64,000 nucleotides of DNA from Limnanthes douglasii subsp. nivea (GCA_036936605.1 JAUPFV010000002.1:202205273-202269272); one strand, 5' to 3'; numbered from the stretch's first letter, positions 31,970 to 42,676 are shown. Notes: generated by a model not told the origin, from the letters alone. Translations and numbers: made by a program.

Positions 31970-32191
31970 ATCCAAGTGGCACTATATTAACCATATCTTT
32001 CATAAAGTCATTTTAAGAATCGACATCCAATACAACTAGCCAATAGGATGCTGCTGACATGTATATCTCAAAAATCCAGATTATCTAGAAATTTCTTTAT
32101 AAACCCATGCTTCTACCTAAATTTATAAACAAAGAAAAACCAACGATATTCAATTAAACATTAGTAACACAAGAAACCACCAAAAAGAGCA
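31970..32191 (+). promoter_or_regulatory. LHCB2 copy 2 promoter and 5' UTR
   Basis: Aligns with the copy 1 promoter: CACTATATTAACCA, the CCAAT motif near 32040, GATGCTGCTGACATG, and a TATA box (TATAAA) at 32098-32103. At the place of the copy 1 G-box (CCCACGTGTAAC) this copy reads CCAAGTGGCAC, so CACGTG is lost. Confidence 0.6.
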
Positions 32192-35100
32192 ATGGCAGCC
32201 TCTGGTAGCCACCAATCTGCATTTTCAGGCCAGACAGCTTTGAAGCAGTCCAATGAGCTTGTCCGCAAGGTCGGTGCATTTGGTGGCGGTCGCATTACGA
32301 TGCGCAGAACTGTCAAGAGTACACCTCAAAGCATATGGTAACTATTTCTCTTTCCTCGTCTCAAATTCTATTGGGCTGCTATTTATTATTATTATTATTA
32401 TTAATATTAGGGCTAGGCTAAAATGAGACCCAAAATCTTTATAGTGAGACCCGGTTATAGTGAGACCCGGGTTGGTTATAGTGAGACCCCAATTATTTAC
32501 CAAAATGCCATCGATATAAATAGCTAAGTTTCAGAATTTCTTCCCCCTCTTCTCCCCCGAAACCCTAACTCTCTCTCCTTGAAAAAACCCAAATTTTTTC
32601 CGTCGACTTTTCTTCAAATCCAACTCCACGAACTTGTTAAGGTATGGATTCTACACTTCATGGTGCTTTTTTTTTCCATTTTACATTGTTATTTCTAGTG
32701 ATTTTTAGTGTTTTCCATTCGGGTAGAAAAATTCGATTTTTATGTATTTGGTGTTGATTTGTTTGATTTTAAGGGCATGTATGTTGTTAGTTAGGAGAGT
32801 AGGATAGTTTAGGGTGTTGGGTTATAGTTTTAGGACTGATTTGGGGCAGATCTGGGTTTGGGGAGGGTGTTTTTCTCGAACAGGCAAATCCACGCATGTT
32901 CGTGCGTGGGTTTGCCGGATGCCCGCACGAACATGCGGGCATCCGGCAAACCCACGCACAAACATGCGTGGATTTTCCCAATCCACGGTCTTGTGGATTG
33001 TGTCGAAAATTCGCAATTTTCTGCGTGGATTTTCCAAATCCACTCATTAAATTGCGAATTTCCGCAATTTCATGAATTTTTTTTTTTTTAAATGTCAACT
33101 CTTCTAATTGTTTGGTTTTGTCTTTTTGCAGTATGCCTCCTCGCCCACGTCCTCCAGTTACCTCTAGAGACTACGACACGGACCATGAGACTGAGGAGCC
33201 CGATCACGGTGAGACTTCTCGGAGTGTCCGGGTCCGTAGGAGAGGGACCTTAGAGGTAGTTCAGCGGCCACCTGTGCAGCGTCGCATATCTGTGGAGCAG
33301 CGCTTCCGTGGATACAATGGTCACGTTGTAGACCTATACTCTACGTTTCATTCGTATAGGGAGCACGAGGCATACAGCGTCTTCAGAGGCGATGTAAGTT
33401 TTATAGTTTTAATTTAGTTTTTAAAGTTATTATTATTATTTTTGGTTTGTGTTAGAAATTTTATTAGTTTAGGTTAGTATCAATTTATATGTTACTGGAT
33501 TGGATTTGATATTGGTTTAGTTTAGGTTAGGTTAGAATTCATTTATATGTTAGAATGACTTTAGAATGCCTTTGTGTTATAAATGTACTGAATTTATATG
33601 TTAAGAATTTATATGTTATTGAAATTAGGTTTGTGTTATAAAGTTTATTAGTTTAGGTTAAAATGAGTTTATATGATATGATGAGTTTATATGGTTATTG
33701 GATTATATTGCATATATGTTTATATTTATTGTATGTTTTTAAAAATGCAGGCCCGACAGACACTGCGCTATTATGCGATGTACAACACACATAGCAGCTG
33801 GGACTTGAAACCCCGGCAGCAGACGGTACTCACACAGGTTAGGAGCACCTGTTTCTGGCCCTTGGTCGAGGCCTTGGGTAGGTGGTCGACTAACATCCAC
33901 TTGATTGAGGGCTTTCTTGAGAGATGGCATCCCGAGACGAACACTTTCCACTTCTCGTTCGGGGAGATGACCGTCACCCTGGATGACGTCCACATGATAA
34001 CAGGGCTCTCAGTTTCCGGTCACAGTTGTGAGATATATGAGTACCCCTCTGCTAATGAGCGTACTGCGAGATACGCTCGCTTACTTGGGTGCAGCCCTGC
34101 GGAGCTTGAGGAGGAGATAAAGGAGAACAAGGGCGGCGGTAAGAGGCATGTGCGCCTTGCATGGCTGAAGAGGAGATTCTGCACCCATCAGTATTATGAT
34201 GAGGAGATCACTGAGCTCGATGCTAAGAGAGCTACGAGGGGCTATTTGTTGCACTTCTTCGGCTGTACCATTTTGGCCAACAAGTCGGGCAACAACATTA
34301 GCCTCGACTACTTGCAGTTCATCGACGATTACACCAGCTCTGCGAGGTATAACTGGGGGCAGATGATACTGGCGCAGCTGTACTACCAGCTAGGCAGAGG
34401 TTGCCTACACTCTACTTCGGGTATATCGGGTTTTTTGGCCCTGTTAGAGACGTGGATTTACGACCATTTCTCGGCGTTTGCAGTTCATCAGTACCCGAGG
34501 TATAGTAGCTCACGCCCTACTATATGCCTTCATGCGCCTGCTAAGTTTCGACAGAGCCAGGAGACTCGAGAGGGTATTAGAGTTTGTCTGGATAGCTTCA
34601 CCGAGCAGGATGTAAGTTGTAATTAGTTTCATTTCAATTATCGTATATATAATTTTAGTTAATAATGATAAATGGTATTTGAATATTTTACAGGTATCAT
34701 TCACGCCGTATACGACCATGCGGACTGCTCGAGGTAGCCCTGATATAGCCTGGATAGATGCGACGCTGAAGGCGGCGGACATTGTGGAGGCATACTATCC
34801 GCTGCGGGTGGCTAGACAGTTTGGTCGCGTTCAGCAGGTAATATTTTGTAACTCTAAATATTAATATTGTTTGTATTGCGCATGTGTGGTACATAGTTTA
34901 GCCTTATTGTTTCAAATACAGGTTCCTGGTCCATTGCGACCTCTTCTCACCGGTTCTACTAGGCATCGTCGTGCGAACACCCTCTACCTCTGGGATGCAT
35001 TCAGTTGGGATAACTGGGAGTCACACTGTATTCACGAGAGTCTCAGGGGTGCGAGGTATGTTCCTGGTCAGGAGGATGGTACCACTGTGGTCTACTCCTC

Positions 35101-38100
35101 GTGGGTTACGGGGAACTTATGGTACATCATATCTGATCCAGAGGCTGACAGAGATGATGTGGAGATTGGGGTGAACCCTACACCACACACACATGCGACC
35201 ACACTGCACGAGCTGACTTCGCGCATATTGGAGATGGAGGAGTACGACCGTAGACACCCCGGCGTTACTTTTGATAGCTTCCGGGATCCTTTGGATGAGA
35301 TATACCGCATATCTCACGAGTACAGAGACTGATTATCATTTATGTTTTTTTTGTTGACAGTTTTAGAATTTATATGTGATGTTTATTTTTGACCGGATTA
35401 TTTTTTGCGATGTGCTACTTGTTTGATCTTTAATTATGTGTTTTGTTAATTTGTTACTTTGTTTTTATATAACTTTCCAATGTTTGTTCAAACTCCATCT
35501 TTGAAACTCCAAGTTTCGGGTTACGTATCTGAATGTAAAACAAATGCAACATAAACTGAAACATAAACCCAAACGTTTTTTAAACACCAACAACAACAGA
35601 TGCTGGAACATAAACCGAAGCAGACACGTAAACATAAACTCAAATGTCAATAATGACATTCTTGTTAGTCACGCATCTCGTCTAGGCGAATGTCAATAAT
35701 GACACCGCGGACCGAATCAAGCTGATCCTCTGTTAAAAAATCCGTGGGTTGACAGTTGAACCGGTCACACGCAACACGACGTTCCAATTCGGTGAGGCTA
35801 GAAACTGGATGTTGATCTTCCATCATCAGATATTGATCTTCCAACTCAGTCCATGGGCACATATTTTGCAATTGTTATATTTGCTATAATTGTTACTGCC
35901 TATAAAACGTCTTTTTGAACACTTGTAAGATAAGGATAGCGTAATCCATGTTGACGAATGATTGTGCGACACCTAAGACTTTTAAGATAGGGGTCCCATT
36001 ATAGCGTAAGTTCCATTATTAGACGTATCGCTATAACGAGACACGTGAACATATTGCCGCCAAAAACACACGCATTTACTGCATTTCCCGCCCAAACATC
36101 CACTAGCTTATAAGCGTATGCTTATCACTCGTCAAACATAAACAGTGCAAAAATGGAGTTCACCCCTCATGAGGACTACCATTTGCTTCAGGCAGTGAAA
36201 CTTGCCGTGCGTGAGTTGGGCGAAGACAGTAGCGATGCGTTTTTCGAGCTAGTCTTGTGTAACATGTACTACAACTACGGCCGATTAGGAACTGAAGGTT
36301 TTGCTGTGCGTAACCGTGAACAAATCAAACAGAGGTACATTAATTGCAAACCAATGGATCGTTTGCTTTTCCAACCATTTAAAATTAAGCAAGAAGCGGC
36401 CGCCGTATGGAACATGACTGTGGTAGATTACATCACTACCGACATGGTTCTGTATCTTGAGAAAAGGATTGCTGAAAGGGAAGAGGGGACTGACTCTGAC
36501 GATAACTTGGGATATGACTTCGACTAATCGGCATTACTTATGTTTTTATTTGTTTGCTTATTGGAGTTTATGTACTGTTTGTTTAAGTTAATGTCCGAAT
36601 GTTTTTTATTTTACATTTACCATGTACTACTGGTTCTTATTTGACTGCCCATTTTACTTTGTTTTCAGTTTATGTACTGTTTGTTTTCATTCCTCACCTA
36701 TCAAAATGCACTGCTTCGGAAATGCTTTTGTACATGCACACGAAAACGTTTGCCAAAAAGGGTTCTGCCCAGAAAGAAAAGAAGGGGTTTGGGGCATTTT
36801 TATTTTTTTTTTCGAACTTTAAGGCTCGCCAATGGTTTCAAAACATGGTTTCAACAACATTTGAGGTTGGAAATCCAAAAAATAAAATAAAATAATTTTG
36901 GCCTTCCTCCAAAATTAATGGCCAAAGGGTACCTATTGAGGCTCTGTTTTGGTAAAAAAAATCATACGGCCGCTTAAAAAACAATTTTTTTGCAATAACA
37001 TCTACAAAGCACAAGTAAAAGTTAAAATTATTATCATGCAAAACAACACAAGTCTAGTAGTAGGAGGTGGCAAAATGTCTCTCCAAAGGATTGAAAAAAA
37101 ATAAGTAACACAAAATATTACAATACAACAAAGCATTATGCATCCCCGGTCAAATCGTAGCATTCATGATCCCCATCGTTTAATATCGGAGGTTGTGCTG
37201 GTTTAATTTGGTGATACTTGTTGAGACGTGCGCCTATTGGTATGGCCCAATTTGTAACTTCAGCGCAAGTGCGGAACGCAAACCACATTGGGTATATATC
37301 CGGCAACGGTCCGTCTAATACAATCTAAAAATTTCAATTATATAGAAACATTAAATACGTCGTGGATTATTTGATAAAATGAAATCTAACTATCAAGAAT
37401 GTACTAGTTTACTTACTTTCACGAAATGATTACCGTGGACGAAACCAATGCCAACTTCGACAATAGGACATGATCTTGGAGGCACACCACGCAAAGGAAG
37501 ATACGTGTATGATAGTTGGAGAGAGACATGGTATACTATACATTGATACCGGGTGGCTATCACCAACCCATAGTCGGGTAATGTCATCCAGTGCCTAGTT
37601 CCGCTCTCGTACATTTTGAAACAATCCAATCTCCGCAATAGATTGTCAACACGTTCCGCACCGTCGAAAACCCTTTCCCAAAGATCACGTTGACTTGAAA
37701 GTTCAAACATCAAATCCTTTCTCACTTCCTCCCATGCGTCCGCATTGCCTTTAATCGTCAAAGCTACCGCCCTAAATCCGCAATTACCGTCCGGAGCAAC
37801 GTCTTCAACGGTAGCCAAGTACTCGTGCAAGTACTCGGGAAAACAACTCCCGTAGGCGCTCAATCCTTTTCCTTTATTCGATTTTCTAGATCGAGTCGCT
37901 TTCTCTTTTTTCGGTGGTTGTGCTTTATCTTTGCATTTGCGTCCTATAAATGCCTTAACCGCCGACGCGGCCGTGCTACCTATCGTGGCGGGAGTACTAC
38001 TAGCGCCTACACTAGGGTATTCAAACCCGGATGGGTTCCGCTTAGTTGACTTGTCGACACCGGCTTTTTTCCGACCCTTCGTGACAACCGGTTCCTTAGG

Positions 38101-41100
38101 TTCCAACACATGGCTTGTAGCGGGATCTAGGATTTGCATCATCCTATTTATGATGTGATCTTGCACTTGTGGACCGTAACCGCGTATGGTACTATCAATT
38201 AAGGATAGCTTTCTCGTAAGCTCATCTTCGGTACCAACGTTTTCCCTAGGCTTGATCGCTAAAGTACTCCAATAAACATCACATTCACTCGTTTGAATCG
38301 ACCGACCTTCTTTCGCGATCACATCACACTCACACGCGCAAGGCAAATTGTGTGTTGTCCTAATTACACAACCACACTTTGCGGGAGTGAACCACAAATC
38401 CCCGGCCTTTCTAATAGTTTCTTCTAATATTTGAATGGCCGTACATGAAAGCTTACCTTTGATGTCGCGAAAGATAGCTCCCCTAGATGCTTGTCTAGGA
38501 CGAAACAAACTCCGTTCGAACGTTTCGAAGATGGTAGAGTGTTGAATGCGAAGCAACGCATGAACTTTATCCCAAAATTGCTCAAAAGTGCATAGGCTTG
38601 TGCCGATAGCCCGTTTTAGACTAGAGTGAGCACTCTCCGCCCTAAACCATAAACTTAGATTAGTTACAGGTCTAACAACTAGTTAAACATAGTAATGTAA
38701 ATCAATGATAATATAACTCACCGGTTGCTAGTGTGGTTCCCCAAATGTTTAATCTTGTTAGTGTAGACATTAAGGAATTTGTGTCCGTAAGGGTCTATCC
38801 ATTGTTTCATCAAGTACTCGAGAACCTTAGGACAAGATGCGTAGGCTTTGTGAAGGTCGGTAAGGTTTTTTTTATACTCTTCGATCGTCGCCGAATGTTG
38901 AACCGCGACATAAAACTCTAAGAACTCCTCCCCCATGTCCGCTTTGGGCAACACTTTCTTAGAGTATGAGCAAATGTTCCTGTTTATATGCCAAGTGCAT
39001 AACAAATGAGTTGCATCCGGGAATACCTCATCGATAGCGTTCATTAAAGCCAACTCCCTATCCGTGACGATAATATTTGGTAATGCGCACATGTTGGTCA
39101 CCATCACTCTCCTTAGAACGCTCATTGCCCACGTGTAGTTCTCTTCTTTCTCCGAGCTCATAAAAACAAAAGCTATACAAAAGGTCTTTTTCGTCGAAGT
39201 TTGGCCAACTATTTCTAGCAAAGGAAGTTTATACCTTGTAGTCTTGTACGTGCTATCCATTATAAGCACTTGAGGAAAAGTGCGCAACAAATCAATGCTC
39301 GTGGGATGTGCGAAAAACAACTCTAGGATTTCGTCGGTTTCTTTGTTCGTGCGCTCCCAAACATAGTACTCGTGCTCCTTTAACTTACCAAACAAGTATT
39401 GCATTTGGGATTTGCCCGCTTTATCAACCAATTGGTGTTTGTGCCTCATGTTGTAGATGGTACGCATACTAGATACATTTTCCGGATCTCTTAACTTCAA
39501 TCCACGGTATATATCTCTTGGCCGAGAACCGATTGTTGTGAGTTTGCGAACATACTCCTCATAGTACTCGTGCTCCTTTAACTTACCAAACAAGTATTGC
39601 ATTTGGGATTTGCCCGCTTTATCAACCAATTGGTGTTTGTGCCTCATGTTGTAGATGGTACGCATACTAGATACATTTTCTGGATCTCTTAACTTCAATC
39701 CACGGTATATATCTCTTGGCCGAGAACCGATTGTTGTGAGTTTGCGAACATACTCCTCCTCTTCCGCCTTTAACCTCGCCGCCCGTGAATGACCATCCAA
39801 ATGCAAGAAGGGTTGGTGGTTGTGTTTTCCAATTATAACTACCAATTTCCAATAGCCGGGTTCTTCTAACACCGGATTGCCCCTAAGCATGAACGGACAT
39901 CCGCATTTTTTGGATGAACAATCTCGTCGTTTCTTCACAATCCCCGGTTTAGGCCTCGGCTTGTAAACACCGTGCCTCTCGCACTTAAAATATAACCGCG
40001 GTGTTTTACCGTTTTTACTACCATCGTCATCTTTATCTACCACGACAATAAACCCTATACTCTTGCTCTCTTTGTCAACCCATTCGATCAATTCCGCCTT
40101 CGTTAAGAATCTATCCATCTTAAATATTTGACTATAATCCGCCATGTGACATGGTGCTTCGGCGGCATCCTACACAAACACAAACATGTATTTACAAGTC
40201 AAATAATAAAGACAAACCCCATATTCAACAAAAAAAAAGGCATGTAAAACCAAGACAAACCCAATATTGAACCAAAAAAACATGTAAAACCAAGAAGAAC
40301 CCAAAATCTAACCCAAAAGGCATGTAAAACCAATTTTGTCAAATATTCGAATTATTATGCAAAGATTTGGCCACATCTTCGCATGAACATGCGAATATGT
40401 TGTCAAATCTTCGCAAAATCATGCGAAGATTTGTCCAAATCGCTGCATAACGATTTCGACAAATCTTCGCATGATTTTGCGAAGATTTGACAACATCTTC
40501 GCATGTTCATGCGAAGATTTGTCATCTTCCACGCATGTTCATGCGTGGAAGTATACAATCGAAGGCACGAACATGCGAATTTACGTACTGTGTTGAAAAA
40601 AAATAGATTTTTACCTCGGCAACGCTCTCCAGGTGATCAGTAAGCGGCTCCTCCTCCTCCGAAAGGAAATCATCAGCGTTGCAGCTCCAATCGTCATTTA
40701 AGTCGCTTAAATCCATGCTCGGAGTAATTGGGTTTAAGTTTATATAATTAATGAGTATTTAATGTTGGTGGGAGTTTGCAGAAATTAAATGTTTGTGGGT
40801 TTTTGTTTGAATTTTGGAGAGAGTTTTGGTAGGAAAGAGAGGAGGAAAAGAGAGAGAAGTGAGTGGGTGGAAAAATTAGTGTTTTTATATGTGGGAGCAA
40901 TTAGGTAATTTCACAATTGCAGAAATTTTTTGAATTAGGGGTCTCACTATAAAGATTTGGGGTCTCATTTTAGCCTAGCCCTTAATATTATTATGTTAGA
41001 GTAGTGTTCTTAGAATGTATCAGCTGCCAAGACTCAATAATCTTTTCAACATCAATGCACAAGGAATGTTGCCAACTTTAAATGGGTGCTAATTCATACT

Positions 41101-42194
41101 CCGACATACTTTCACATACATATTGCACTTTTATCTGAACCTTCACTTAAAAGTTGGTTGGTGGATAAATTTTACCAGCACCTTTACTGATCTGGAAATT
41201 AAAAGAACTTGCACATAGAGACAATCTTGTAACTTCAAGATCTATGGTATAATAATTTATGAACTACGAGTGTGGAATACTTCATTAACAAATGTATGAC
41301 AAAAGCAATATGTTGTTTGAATAAAACTAAATGTTAAAGGTAAAAATTAACATTTTAACGTGCAAGAAATAAGCAAGATCAAAAAGGAAAAAGGTCACCA
41401 ATTATCCATATAGTTTTCAAATGTGTTCAAGTGACTCTAGCTAATTATTAGTTCTCATACTACATAAACAAATTTGTTTCCATGCAAAAAGAACTCCTAT
41501 CAAAATTTAAGTCGTTGAGTGGGACAATTACTGACAACGCAGGTATGGCGAGGACAGACCTAAGTACTTAGGTCCTTTCTCAGAGCAAACTCCATCATAC
41601 CTGACAGGTGAATTCCCTGGAGACTATGGATGGGACACCGCTGGATTATCAGCTGACCCCGAGACGTTCGCCAAGAACCGTGAGCTCGAGGTTATTCATT
41701 CTAGATGGGCAATGCTTGGTGCCCTTGGCTGTGTCTTCCCTGAGCTCCTCTCAAAGAACGGTGTCAAGTTTGGCGAGGCAGTCTGGTTCAAAGCTGGATC
41801 TCAAATCTTCTCCGAGGGCGGCCTGGATTATCTTGGAAACCCAAACCTTGTACATGCACAGAGCATTTTGGCAATCTGGGCTGTCCAGGTTGTGCTCATG
41901 GGATTCGTCGAAGGATACCGCATAGGCGGTGGACCACTTGGTGAAGGGCTTGACCCACTCTACCCAGGCGGTTCTTTTGACCCTCTTGGATTGGCTGCTG
42001 ATCCTGACGCGTTTGCGGAGTTGAAGGTGAAAGAAGTCAAGAACGGACGTCTTGCAATGTTCTCTATGTTTGGATTCTTTGTCCAGGCTATTGTTACCGG
42101 AAAAGGTCCAATTGAAAACCTTTATGACCACCTTGCTGATCCGGCAGCCAACAATGCATGGGCGTATGCCACCAACTTCGTGCCTGGAAAGTGA
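32192..42194 (+). CDS. LHCB2: LHCB2 copy 2, intron enlarged by a MULE
   Basis: Exons 32192-32337 and 41543-42194 encode 265 aa. The mature protein appears identical to copy 1; the transit peptide differs at its start (MAASGSHQ against MTTSASHQ). Function is as for copy 1: thylakoid LHCII antenna subunit. Splice sites (GTAACT donor, CGCAG acceptor) match copy 1 in position and phase. The intron is 9205 bp because an 8572-bp MULE sits in it. Without the element and one copy of its target duplication it would be about 624 bp. Both exons are free of stops and frameshifts, so the gene may still be expressed if the intron is removed, but this must be tested. The MULE's own genes, on both strands, could interfere with transcription or polyadenylation. 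Confidence 0.92.
32410..32500 (+). repeat. MULE left terminal inverted repeat and subterminal repeats
   Basis: 43-bp TIR followed by two more copies of TTATAGTGAGACCC, the last part of the TIR (to about 32489). Such internal copies may be extra transposase-binding sites. Confidence 0.85.
32883..33070. repeat. Six-hairpin array in the first intron of the MULE PMD gene
   Basis: Hairpins: 32883-32916 (14-bp stem, loop TGTTCG), 32917-32944 (11 bp, CGAACA), 32945-32978 (14 bp with two mismatches, CAAACA), 32979-33000 (8 bp, GGTCTT), 33005-33021 (7 bp, loop CGC), 33049-33070 (8 bp, AATTTC). Five loops are exactly 6 nt. The first three close with CGCA/TGCG. Hairpins 1 and 3 also complement each other. 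The array lies in the 490-nt 5' UTR intron (32642-33131). Confidence 0.9.
33133..35332 (+). CDS. Plant mobile domain (PMD) protein carried by the MULE
   Basis: Exons 33133-33393, 33751-34611, 34694-34837 and 34922-35332, all with GT-AG sites and phase-0 junctions, give 558 aa without stops. A 5' UTR exon ends at 32641. The N-terminal 60 residues are disordered and Arg/Pro-rich. The PMD fold follows: [94 protein letters not shown]. The C-terminal PMD region (about residues 385-558) has [22 protein letters not shown] proteins occur both as host factors (MAIN/MAIL family) and within transposons. The molecular role in the element is unknown. The domain call is secure; autonomy from the host copies is inferred. 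Confidence 0.88.
35333..36152. other. Region between the PMD gene and the 124-aa ORF
   Basis: 3' UTR of the PMD gene, the weak minus-strand ORF listed separately, and the putative promoter of the next ORF (GCTTATAAGCG at about 36108 is a TATA candidate). Confidence 0.4.
35665..35862 (-). CDS. Small ORF inside the MULE, unknown, doubtful
   Basis: 65 aa from an ATG at 35862 ([20 protein letters not shown]). It is acidic, with normal-looking composition ([35 protein letters not shown]). I recognise no domain. It could be a final exon of a longer transcript or chance. It lies opposite the space between the PMD gene and the 124-aa ORF. Confidence 0.3.
   Translation of the reverse strand: MCPWTELEDQYLMMEDQHPVSSLTELERRVACDRFNCQPTDFLTEDQLDSVRGVIIDIRLDEMRD
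36153..36527 (+). CDS. 124-aa MULE accessory ORF, unknown
   Basis: Single-exon ORF starting [25 protein letters not shown] candidate lies about 45 bp upstream of the ATG. The spacing of E-D, L-L and A in the first 20 residues and a later [12 protein letters not shown] helix loosely recall Myb/SANT-like DNA-binding folds, but the usual tryptophans are absent, so this is only a suggestion. The C-terminus is acidic ([17 protein letters not shown]). It is open and complete between two intact genes in a young-looking element, which argues for function. Some Mutator elements have a second small protein; I see no similarity that would equate this ORF with any of them. Confidence 0.5.
   Translation: MEFTPHEDYHLLQAVKLAVRELGEDSSDAFFELVLCNMYYNYGRLGTEGFAVRNREQIKQRYINCKPMDRLLFQPFKIKQEAAAVWNMTVVDYITTDMVLYLEKRIAEREEGTDSDDNLGYDFD
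36528..37135. other. Convergent 3' region between the 124-aa ORF and the transposase
   Basis: Non-coding. It includes a 41-bp stretch (36689-36729) identical to part of the gypsy integrase remnant at 16031-16071, and GC-poor filler around it. Confidence 0.5.
37136..40716 (-). CDS. MULE transposase with C-terminal OTU cysteine protease domain
   Basis: Exons 40716-40615, 40169-38722, 38641-37417 and 37324-37136 (introns 445, 80 and 92 nt, all GT-AG) give 987 aa with no stop. Domains: acidic N-terminus; FAR1-like zinc/DNA-binding region (about 55-157; [28 protein letters not shown]); MULE catalytic domain with D339 in [10 protein letters not shown]404 in [14 protein letters not shown] and the CTWH motif near 425; SWIM zinc finger ([16 protein letters not shown], about 580); basic Ser/Lys linker; OTU domain with [10 protein letters not shown] (Asp/Cys, about 790) and catalytic-type His in [11 protein letters not shown] (about 915). 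It should cut and rejoin the element at its TIRs in the nucleus. The OTU part may remove ubiquitin or a related modifier. A 66-aa segment (residues about 172-303) is duplicated in tandem. Confidence 0.9.
39363..39758 (-). repeat. 198-bp in-frame tandem duplication inside the transposase gene
   Basis: 39363-39560 and 39561-39758 are the same apart from one visible base (TTTTCCGG against TTTTCTGG). Each copy encodes [20 protein letters not shown] through [14 protein letters not shown]. It lies between the FAR1-like and catalytic domains. Confidence 0.95.
40373..40551. repeat. Six-hairpin array in the first intron of the MULE transposase gene
   Basis: Hairpins: 40373-40400 (11 bp with one mismatch, loop TGAACA), 40404-40433 (12 bp, AAATCA), 40437-40456 (6 bp, 8-nt loop), 40460-40489 (12 bp, TGATTT), 40495-40518 (9 bp, TGTTCA), 40526-40551 (10 bp, TGTTCA). 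Five close with CGCA/TGCG around 6-nt loops, the same rule as at 32883-32978. Stems are based on CAAATCTTCGCA or CTTCCACGCA. The array lies in the 445-nt intron 40170-40614. Confidence 0.92.
40717..40981 (-). promoter_or_regulatory. MULE right end: transposase promoter/5' UTR and right TIR
   Basis: Read on the minus strand, the TIR (40981-40939) is followed by a CT-rich leader (CACTTCTCTCTCTTTTCC near 40860) and then the ATG at 40716. The arrangement mirrors the left end, where the TIR precedes CT-rich sequence (CTCTCTCTCCTTG) and the PMD gene. The promoter is therefore probably within or next to the TIR. Confidence 0.55.
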
Positions 42195-42676
42195 AGACAT
42201 ATAGATGACATCGAGTCGCAGTTGTATGTTGAATCTATTTGTTCCTTAGAACTTTTTTGGTTGTAAAAATCATCTTTTATGGAACTAGAACGGATCATAC
42301 AGCAGTAATTTTGTCTTATCTACCTCAAATCAGACTCTTACAAGTTTTAATAAATTAGAAAGCAACCCCTTTGAAAGAGATATAGTAGTAAATAATTAGA
42401 TATAACATAACAGGTTAAGCTGTATCTAACACTATTAATGTCGGACATCAGAATCCAAAAATTATAAAAAGTAAATAAGAAAACGCAAAGATTCAGATAT
42501 TAACACACAACTATGGTAAAGTGATTATCTCTGTTAACGAAATGGAGGTCAAGACAACGTGCGGTGCTTCTTGATCTTCTCTTGTACTAACTGCTGTTAC
42601 CAGCCAAATGTTATTTGCTATATCTACAATCGTACAACAGTTATATTGACCTCCATCAAGATGGAAGCCTTTCGTT
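42195..42676. other. 3' flank of LHCB2 copy 2
   Basis: Homologous in patches to the copy 1 flank (AGTAGTAAATAATTAG; ATATTAACACACAACTATGG). Nothing coding is supported. Confidence 0.45.

Larger units (their letters stand above)
32410..40981. mobile_element. MULE DNA transposon (8572 bp) with PMD gene and OTU-bearing transposase
   Basis: Flanked by a perfect 9-bp target duplication TTAATATTA (32401-32409, 40982-40990), the size made by Mutator-type transposases. Terminal inverted repeats of 43 bp (32410-32452, 40939-40981) start GGGCTAGGCTAAAATGAGAC and differ at one position. TATAGTGAGACCC is repeated further in at the left end. The element inserted at an ATT microsatellite in the LHCB2 intron. 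Plus-strand genes are a PMD protein (33133-35332) and a 124-aa ORF (36153-36527); on the minus strand is the transposase (37136-40716). All three are open. The PMD and transposase genes start just inside opposite ends and converge. The element looks potentially autonomous. Confidence 0.95.

Noticed and set aside
32814..33098. Several overlapping ORFs on both strands with repeated [17 protein letters not shown] words
   Set aside because: They are produced by the inverted-repeat hairpins of the MULE intron read on both strands.
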